DNA from: JBKJVQ01 sp046717125
GTDB taxonomy: Bacteria; Pseudomonadota; Alphaproteobacteria; Rhizobiales; Methyloligellaceae
Reading direction: 5' to 3'
Assembly (NCBI GenBank): GCA_046717125.1
Contig: JBKJVQ010000117.1
Location: 1 to 9,659 of the forward strand
DNA length: 9,659 nt
Shown: positions 5,771 through 9,659 of the stretch, piece by piece
How the letters are laid out: each line of letters starts with the position of its first letter
Numbering within the stretch: the first letter of the stretch is position 1
The notes under the pieces: model-generated
What the model saw: only the letters and a program-made list of their open reading frames with translations
Database searches by the model: none
What the model was told of the DNA's origin: nothing
Translations under genes and position numbers: made by a program

Positions 5771-6778
5771 ATGCGCGGTTGGATGCTGGCCTTGGCCGCC
5801 TTAACGATCGCCGCGGCGCAGGCTGAGGCGCACTACGTCTATGTCTCGAACGAGAAGGACAACACGATCAGTGTGATCGACAGCGACACGATGCAGGTCG
5901 TCAAGACGATTCCGGTCGGCGCGCGGCCGCGCGGCATCATCGTCTCGAAGGACCGCAAGCAGCTCTATATCTGCGCGTCGAACGCGGACGCAGTGCAGGT
6001 CATGGACATCGCCACGGGCGAGATCGTCCATGAACTTCCTTCAGGTGCGGACCCCGAACAGTTCGCCCTGCATCCGGACGGCAAGCTGCTTTTCGTCGCC
6101 AACGAGGACAACGCCGTAACGACAGTCGTAGACGTCGAAAAGCGGCAGGTCGTCGCCCAGATCGATGTGGGCGTCGAGCCGGAAGGCATGGCTGTAAGCC
6201 CGGACGGTAAATGGGCCATCACCACGTCGGAAACCACCAACATGGCGCACTGGATCAACGTTGCAACGTTGACCCTGGTCGACAATTCGCTGGTCGATGC
6301 GCGCCCGCGCGACGCGCGGTTCGATCCCGACGGCAAGCGGCTGTGGGTCTCGTCCGAGATTGGCGGCACCGTCTCGGTGTTCGACGTCGAGACACGGCAG
6401 GAACTGAAGAAAATATCCTTTGCTGTGCCGGGCGTATCGGCCGACCGGCTTCAGCCCGTCGGCATGGCGCTGACAGAGGACGGCAAATACGCGTTCGTCG
6501 CACTGGGACCCGCCGACCGCATCGCGGTGGTCGATGCGAAGACCTATGAGGTGCTGAGTTACATCCTCGCCGGCCGCCGCGTCTGGCACCTTGCGCTCGA
6601 TCCGGAGGAGAAGCGGCTCTATTCGACCAACGGTATCTCCAATGACGTAACAATGATCGACGTCGAGACACAGAAAGCGGTCAAGAGCGTGAAAGTCGGT
6701 CAGCTTCCCTGGGGCGTGGTCGTGATTCCGAAATCCCAAGTTAAGGAAGCCGCGACAAAAGACGCTGCGAAGCGGTAG
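5771..6778 (+). CDS. PQQ-dependent catabolism-associated YVTN beta-propeller protein
   Basis: Exported protein of 335 residues made of about seven YVTN/NHL-like propeller repeats. A short Sec signal (MRGWMLALAALTIAAAQAEA) is followed directly by HYVYVSNEKDNTISVID, the first blade. Later blades repeat the pattern of a YVANE/YICASN-like strand, a V-x-V-I/M-D strand, and P-x-G/D-x-A-x-x-P-D-G-K turns, for example HPDGKLLFVANEDNAV and SPDGKWAITTSETTN. The family recurs beside PQQ alcohol dehydrogenases, usually heading an ABC-transport gene set; its function is not defined. Here it stands alone: a terminator follows the stop at once. The ATG at 5771 is chosen because GGAG (5758-5761) sits nine bases upstream and the signal peptide starts there; in-frame ATGs at 5747 and 5756 lack a ribosome binding site. 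Divergent from pedF, it probably shares control with it. Confidence 0.9.
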   Translation: MRGWMLALAALTIAAAQAEAHYVYVSNEKDNTISVIDSDTMQVVKTIPVGARPRGIIVSKDRKQLYICASNADAVQVMDIATGEIVHELPSGADPEQFALHPDGKLLFVANEDNAVTTVVDVEKRQVVAQIDVGVEPEGMAVSPDGKWAITTSETTNMAHWINVATLTLVDNSLVDARPRDARFDPDGKRLWVSSEIGGTVSVFDVETRQELKKISFAVPGVSADRLQPVGMALTEDGKYAFVALGPADRIAVVDAKTYEVLSYILAGRRVWHLALDPEEKRLYSTNGISNDVTMIDVETQKAVKSVKVGQLPWGVVVIPKSQVKEAATKDAAKR

Positions 6779-6802
6779 GCATCCTCTCAGCTTGAAACAA
6801 AG

Positions 6803-6837
6803 AAAAGCCCCGCCCGGTTTCCCGGGCGGGGCTTTTT
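6803..6837. terminator. Bidirectional intrinsic terminator between convergent genes
   Basis: A perfect 15-base-pair stem (6803-6817 with 6822-6836, loop TTTC) has a GC-rich core flanked by A residues on one side and T residues on the other. It therefore resembles a rho-independent terminator in both directions. It ends the propeller transcript (stop at 6778) on the plus strand and the aldehyde dehydrogenase transcript (stop at 6861) on the minus strand. Confidence 0.93.
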
Positions 6838-6860
6838 CGGCTGGCTACTGCCTTGCGCGT

Positions 6861-8381
6861 CTAGAAGAAACCGAGCGCGTTCGGGCTGTACGACACAAGC
6901 ATGTTCTTGGTCTGCTGATAGTGGTCGAGCATGGACTTGTGGTTCTCGCGTCCGATGCCCGACAGCTTGTAGCCGCCGAAGGCCGCATGCGCCGGGTAGG
7001 TGTGGTAGCAGTTGGTCCAGACGCGGCCCGCCTGGATCGCCCGGCCGAACCTGTAGGCGCGGGTGCCATCGCGCGTCCACACGCCGGCGCCGAGGCCGTA
7101 CAGCGTGTCGTTGGCGATCTCGAGCGCCTCTTCGTCGGAGTCGAACGTCGCGACCGAAAGGACCGGCCCGAAGATCTCCTCCTGAAAGATGCGCATCTTG
7201 TTGTGGCCCGCGAACACGGTCGGTTGCATGTAGAAGCCTTCCGAGAGCTCGCCGTCGAAATTGTTGCGCTCCCCGCCGGTCAGAAGCTCGGCGCCTTCCT
7301 TGCTGCCGATATCGACATAGGACAGGATCTTCTCCAGCTGATCGTTCGAGGCCTGCGCGCCGATCATGGTCGAGGGATCGAGCGGGTGGCCGGCCTTGAC
7401 CTTCTCGGTGCGCGCGATCGCCTTCTCCATGAACTTGTCATAGATCGACTTGTGCACGAGCGCGCGGCTGGGGCAGGTGCAGACCTCACCCTGGTTCAGC
7501 GCGAACATGGTGAAGCCTTCGAGACACTTGTCGAGATAGGCGTCGTCCTCAGCCATCACGTCGGCAAAGAAGATGTTCGGCGACTTGCCGCCCAGCTCCA
7601 GCGTGACCGGGATGATGTTCTCGGACGCGTACTGCATGATCAGGCGGCCGGTGGTCGTCTCGCCCGTGAACGCGATCTTGGCGATGCGCTTGTTGGAGGC
7701 GAGCGGCTTGCCCGCTTCGACGCCAAAACCGTTGACGACGTTGATCACGCCTTCGGGCAGGAGGTCGCCGATGACTTCCATCAGCACCATGATGCTCATC
7801 GGGGTCTGTTCGGCAGGCTTCAGCACGACGCAGTTGCCGGCAGCCAGCGCGGGCGCAAGCTTCCAGATTGCCATCAGCAGCGGGAAGTTCCACGGGATGA
7901 TCTGCCCGACGACGCCCAGCGGCTCATGGAAATGATACGCGACGGTGTCTTCGTCGATCTGGGACAGCGAGCCTTCCTGGGCTCGGATGCAGCCCGCGAA
8001 ATAGCGGAAATGATCGACGCCGAGCGGCAGGTCCGCATGCGTCGTTTCGCGGATCGGCTTGCCGTTGTCGATCGTCTCGACCATGGCGAGAAGCGGCAGG
8101 CGTTCCTCGATCCGGTCGGCGATTTTGTTGAGGATGTTCGCCCGCTCGGTCGCGGACGTCTTGCCCCATTTGTCCTTCGCCTTGTGGGCGGCGTCGAGCG
8201 CAAGCTCGACATCCTCGGCCGTCGAGCGCGCGATCTCGCAGATCTTCTTGCCGGTGATCGGCGAGAGGTTGTCGAAGTAGCGGCCCTGGACCGGCGCGAC
8301 CCATTTGCCGCCGATGAAATTGTCGTATTTGGGCCGGATCGCGATCGAGCGATTCAGCTCCTCCAATGCCTGAACCAGCAT
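6861..8381 (-). CDS. NAD-dependent aldehyde dehydrogenase, ExaC/AcoD (acetaldehyde dehydrogenase II) type
   Basis: Cytoplasmic enzyme of 506 residues, with no signal peptide, that would oxidise the aldehyde produced by the quinoprotein dehydrogenase to the carboxylic acid using NAD. Landmarks: Asn165 in IIPWNFPLLM, the cofactor-binding Lys188 in VVLKPAEQTP, the FTGETTTG turn (238-245), the general base Glu262 in LELGGKSPN, and the catalytic Cys301 in NQGEVCTCPSRAL. EEIFGPVLSV and the C-terminal GGYKLSGIGRENHK complete the fold. The GEVCTCPSR active-site loop and the length fit the ExaC/AcoD/AldB group, whose members accept acetaldehyde and other short or aromatic aldehydes. ATG 8381 has an ideal AGGAGG (8395-8390) at eight bases. 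It is a single-gene unit converging on the propeller gene. Substrate is inferred from context. Confidence 0.95.
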   Translation of the reverse strand: MLVQALEELNRSIAIRPKYDNFIGGKWVAPVQGRYFDNLSPITGKKICEIARSTAEDVELALDAAHKAKDKWGKTSATERANILNKIADRIEERLPLLAMVETIDNGKPIRETTHADLPLGVDHFRYFAGCIRAQEGSLSQIDEDTVAYHFHEPLGVVGQIIPWNFPLLMAIWKLAPALAAGNCVVLKPAEQTPMSIMVLMEVIGDLLPEGVINVVNGFGVEAGKPLASNKRIAKIAFTGETTTGRLIMQYASENIIPVTLELGGKSPNIFFADVMAEDDAYLDKCLEGFTMFALNQGEVCTCPSRALVHKSIYDKFMEKAIARTEKVKAGHPLDPSTMIGAQASNDQLEKILSYVDIGSKEGAELLTGGERNNFDGELSEGFYMQPTVFAGHNKMRIFQEEIFGPVLSVATFDSDEEALEIANDTLYGLGAGVWTRDGTRAYRFGRAIQAGRVWTNCYHTYPAHAAFGGYKLSGIGRENHKSMLDHYQQTKNMLVSYSPNALGFF

Positions 8382-8416
8382 TAGCGTGTCCTCCTATGTT
8401 TGTTGGATTCTTTTCA

Positions 8417-8434
8417 GGCGGACTCAAGTCCGCC
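8417..8434. promoter_or_regulatory. Perfect palindrome upstream of aldehyde dehydrogenase, possible operator
   Basis: GGCGGACT-CA-AGTCCGCC is a perfect inverted repeat with 8-base arms and a 2-base centre. It lies 36 bases upstream of the aldehyde dehydrogenase start codon, in its leader or promoter. The tiny spacer disfavours an RNA hairpin (too small a loop) and favours a binding site for a dimeric regulator. No regulator is identified. Confidence 0.4.
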
Positions 8435-8651
8435 GATGCTGCAAACACCATAGCACTTTCGGGGGGAAATGTGGCGCAAGCCTCGCGCGCAATTGTTCGG
8501 GTGCAGCGGGCGCAAAAACCATGACGGAATCGCCGCCCCAAGGAAACTGTTTGCGGCTTGAGTGGGCTTGATGAAGCTGTCGTTCGCAATTTGCCTCGCG
8601 GCTCGGCGATGGTCCCGGGATGGAGCATGAAACGCGGCGCAGAATACTCCG

Positions 8652-8676
8652 AATGATAGGTCTTTCGCTTATCATT
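8652..8676. promoter_or_regulatory. AATGATA-N11-TATCATT inverted repeat, possible operator
   Basis: A perfect 7-base inverted repeat with an 11-base spacer, noticeably AT-rich in a GC-rich region, lies 158 bases before the chosen rhodanese start. The T-N11-A geometry is that of LysR-type boxes, and AT-rich dyads also serve other repressors. No such regulator gene is visible in the window, so this is only a candidate site. Confidence 0.35.
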
Positions 8677-8834
8677 TGAGGTGCGTCCGGCGGCCATGCG
8701 GCATGAGGCGCACGAACATGAAGGCCTAAAGAGGGGCGCCGACCTTCGTGTCGGGCTACGCGCCAGCCATCCGCATTGCGGATCGCGCCCGATCGCGTCA
8801 CATCTGGTCGAGGCCGATGAGCAAGGAAACCAAC

Positions 8835-9266
8835 ATGCCGATACGCCCTGCGAACGAATTGGTCGAGGAAGCCAACGACATCGTGACGATGATCCCTGCT
8901 GCCGATGCCGCGAAGCTCGTCGGCATGGACGGCGTCACCTTCGTCGATCTGCGCGAGCCCGAAGAAATCGCCGCGTCCGGCAAGGTTGCAGGCGCGGTGC
9001 ATGTCCCGCGCGGGTTGCTCGAATTCAAGGCCGATCCGTCCAGCCCGCTGCACGACCCCGCGCTCGACGAGAACGCGGAACTGATCCTTTATTGCGGCAC
9101 GGGCGGGCGCTCAGCGCTCGCCGCGCGCACGATGATCGGTATGGGTTTCGAGAAGGTGAGCCATGTGAAGGGCGGCTTTGCGGCGCTGGCGGAGGCCGGC
9201 GCGCGAACCGACGGCGCGTCGCGCAGAGCCGATAATGTGAATGACTTTATCGCGCCGAAGACGTGA
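8835..9266 (+). CDS. Single-domain rhodanese (sulfurtransferase-like) protein
   Basis: Cytoplasmic single-domain rhodanese of 143 residues. It carries FVDLREPEEI (36-45), the conserved AGAVHVPRG (52-60), and the active-site loop CGTGGRS with Cys87, which would hold a persulfide, and Arg92. GFEKVSHVKGGFAAL (104-118) is the typical C-terminal strand and helix. Such proteins move sulfane sulfur from thiosulfate or persulfides to acceptor thiols; the real substrate cannot be read from the sequence. The ATG at 8835 is chosen because AAGGAAA (8823-8829) sits just upstream; an in-frame ATG at 8817 would add six residues but is poorly spaced from its GAGG. It stands alone on its strand, divergent from the aldehyde dehydrogenase and convergent with chvI, 33 bases apart with no clear terminator. 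No signal peptide is seen, so direct work with the periplasmic SoxYZ-like carrier is unlikely. Confidence 0.9.
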   Translation: MPIRPANELVEEANDIVTMIPAADAAKLVGMDGVTFVDLREPEEIAASGKVAGAVHVPRGLLEFKADPSSPLHDPALDENAELILYCGTGGRSALAARTMIGMGFEKVSHVKGGFAALAEAGARTDGASRRADNVNDFIAPKT

Positions 9267-9299
9267 CCGGATTATCCGTACAAGGAGCGTTCAGCTACC

Positions 9300-9659
9300 T
9301 CAGGCGGCGACTTCCTTGAACCGGTAGCCCACGCCGTAGAGCGTTTCGATCACATCGAAATTCGAGTCGACCGCCTTGAACTTCTTCCGCAGCCGCTTGA
9401 TGTGGCTGTCGATCGTTCGATCGTCGACATAGACCTGGTCGTCGTAAGCGGCGTCCATCAGCGCATCGCGGCTCTTGACCACGCCCGGCCGCTGCGCCAG
9501 CGACTGGAGGATCAGGAACTCGGTCACGGTCAGGGTGACCGGCCGCGCGTCCCAGAGACACGTATGGCGCTCCGGATCCATCTTGAGCTTGCCGCGTTCG
9601 AGCACGCGGGCGCGATCCTCGCCCTTGTCGCCGCCACCCTCGCGCGGGCTGCCGCGCCG
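9300..9659 (-). CDS. chvI: Response regulator ChvI (OmpR family), C-terminal DNA-binding domain, 5' part outside window
   Basis: The last 119 residues of an OmpR/PhoB-type response regulator; the receiver domain lies beyond the right edge. A charged Gly/Arg-rich linker leads into LERGKLKMDPERHTCLWD, then the winged-helix domain: VTLTVTEFLILQSLAQRPG, VKSRDALMDAAYDD, the recognition-helix segment VDDRTIDSHIKRLRKKF, and the terminal wing IETLYGVGYRFKE. The DDQVYVDDRTIDSHIKRLRKKF region is nearly diagnostic of ChvI. With the sensor kinase ChvG (ExoS), ChvI responds to acid or cell-envelope stress in Rhizobiales and some relatives. Usually chvG follows chvI on the same strand; here the next gene downstream is the convergent rhodanese. 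It is probably unrelated in function to the alcohol locus. Confidence 0.92.
   Translation of the reverse strand, partial: RRGSPREGGGDKGEDRARVLERGKLKMDPERHTCLWDARPVTLTVTEFLILQSLAQRPGVVKSRDALMDAAYDDQVYVDDRTIDSHIKRLRKKFKAVDSNFDVIETLYGVGYRFKEVAA

Larger units (their letters stand above)
8382..8834. promoter_or_regulatory. Divergent control region between aldehyde dehydrogenase and rhodanese genes
   Basis: About 450 bases without a supportable gene. Open frames here are short or are antisense shadows of the rhodanese gene, and none has both a ribosome binding site and a recognisable product. The region must contain the aldehyde dehydrogenase promoter and probably that of the rhodanese. It holds two symmetric elements listed separately (8417-8434 and 8652-8676). 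I could not assign -35 and -10 boxes with confidence. Confidence 0.55.

Noticed and set aside
6792..8384. Long plus-strand open frame opposite the aldehyde dehydrogenase
   Set aside because: It is the antisense of a textbook aldehyde dehydrogenase and reads as repetitive Arg, Val, Asp and Ala; long antisense frames are common in GC-rich genes.
8424..9053. Minus-strand open frame of 209 residues
   Set aside because: It overlaps the rhodanese in antisense, shows no recognisable domain, and has a composition typical of shadow frames.

Overview
The window is GC-rich and densely coded. It looks like the chromosome of an alphaproteobacterium, probably Hyphomicrobiales (Rhizobiales) or close kin. 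The strongest taxonomic hint is the ChvI-type response regulator at the right edge. The main content is a periplasmic alcohol-oxidation locus built around a PQQ-dependent alcohol dehydrogenase of the ExaA/PedE/PedH/ExaF type. I see no mobile element, CRISPR array, tRNA or rRNA.

Layout. Positions 1-350 (minus) hold the N-terminal receiver domain of a NarL/FixJ-type response regulator that runs off the window and resembles the AgmR/ExaE regulators of PQQ alcohol oxidation. From 5452 down to 443, five minus-strand genes form a probable operon. In transcription order they are cytochrome c-550 (pedF), a MoxJ-like periplasmic binding protein, a fused SoxY-SoxZ-like carrier, a SoxH-like zinc metallohydrolase of the beta-lactamase fold, and the quinoprotein alcohol dehydrogenase. 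The operon ends in a strong intrinsic terminator at 392-421. A 318-base control region (5453-5770) separates it from a divergent YVTN-type seven-bladed beta-propeller gene (5771-6778). A bidirectional terminator (6803-6837) separates the propeller from a convergent NAD-dependent aldehyde dehydrogenase (6861-8381, minus). A second divergent region (8382-8834) leads to a single-domain rhodanese (8835-9266, plus). The C-terminal DNA-binding half of ChvI (9300-9659, minus) enters from the right.

How the genes fit together (inference from families and order). The dehydrogenase oxidises a primary alcohol in the periplasm and passes electrons to PedF. The aldehyde is then oxidised in the cytoplasm by the aldehyde dehydrogenase. 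An Asp two residues after the catalytic Asp marks the dehydrogenase as probably lanthanide-dependent. The metallohydrolase, SoxYZ-like carrier, MoxJ-like protein and propeller are families that recur beside quinoprotein dehydrogenases, yet their biochemical roles are largely undefined. The sulfur-oxidation ancestry of two of them, plus a nearby rhodanese, makes a cysteine or sulfane-sulfur function the most intriguing open question.

Two reading-frame problems stand out. The metallohydrolase needs a one-base correction near 2723. The SoxYZ-like gene has a perfect signal peptide in frame but no usual start codon, unless one base is removed just after the ATG at 4142. Both look like one extra base, so they are either sequence errors or early decay of the relay genes while the dehydrogenase, MoxJ-like protein and cytochrome stay intact.
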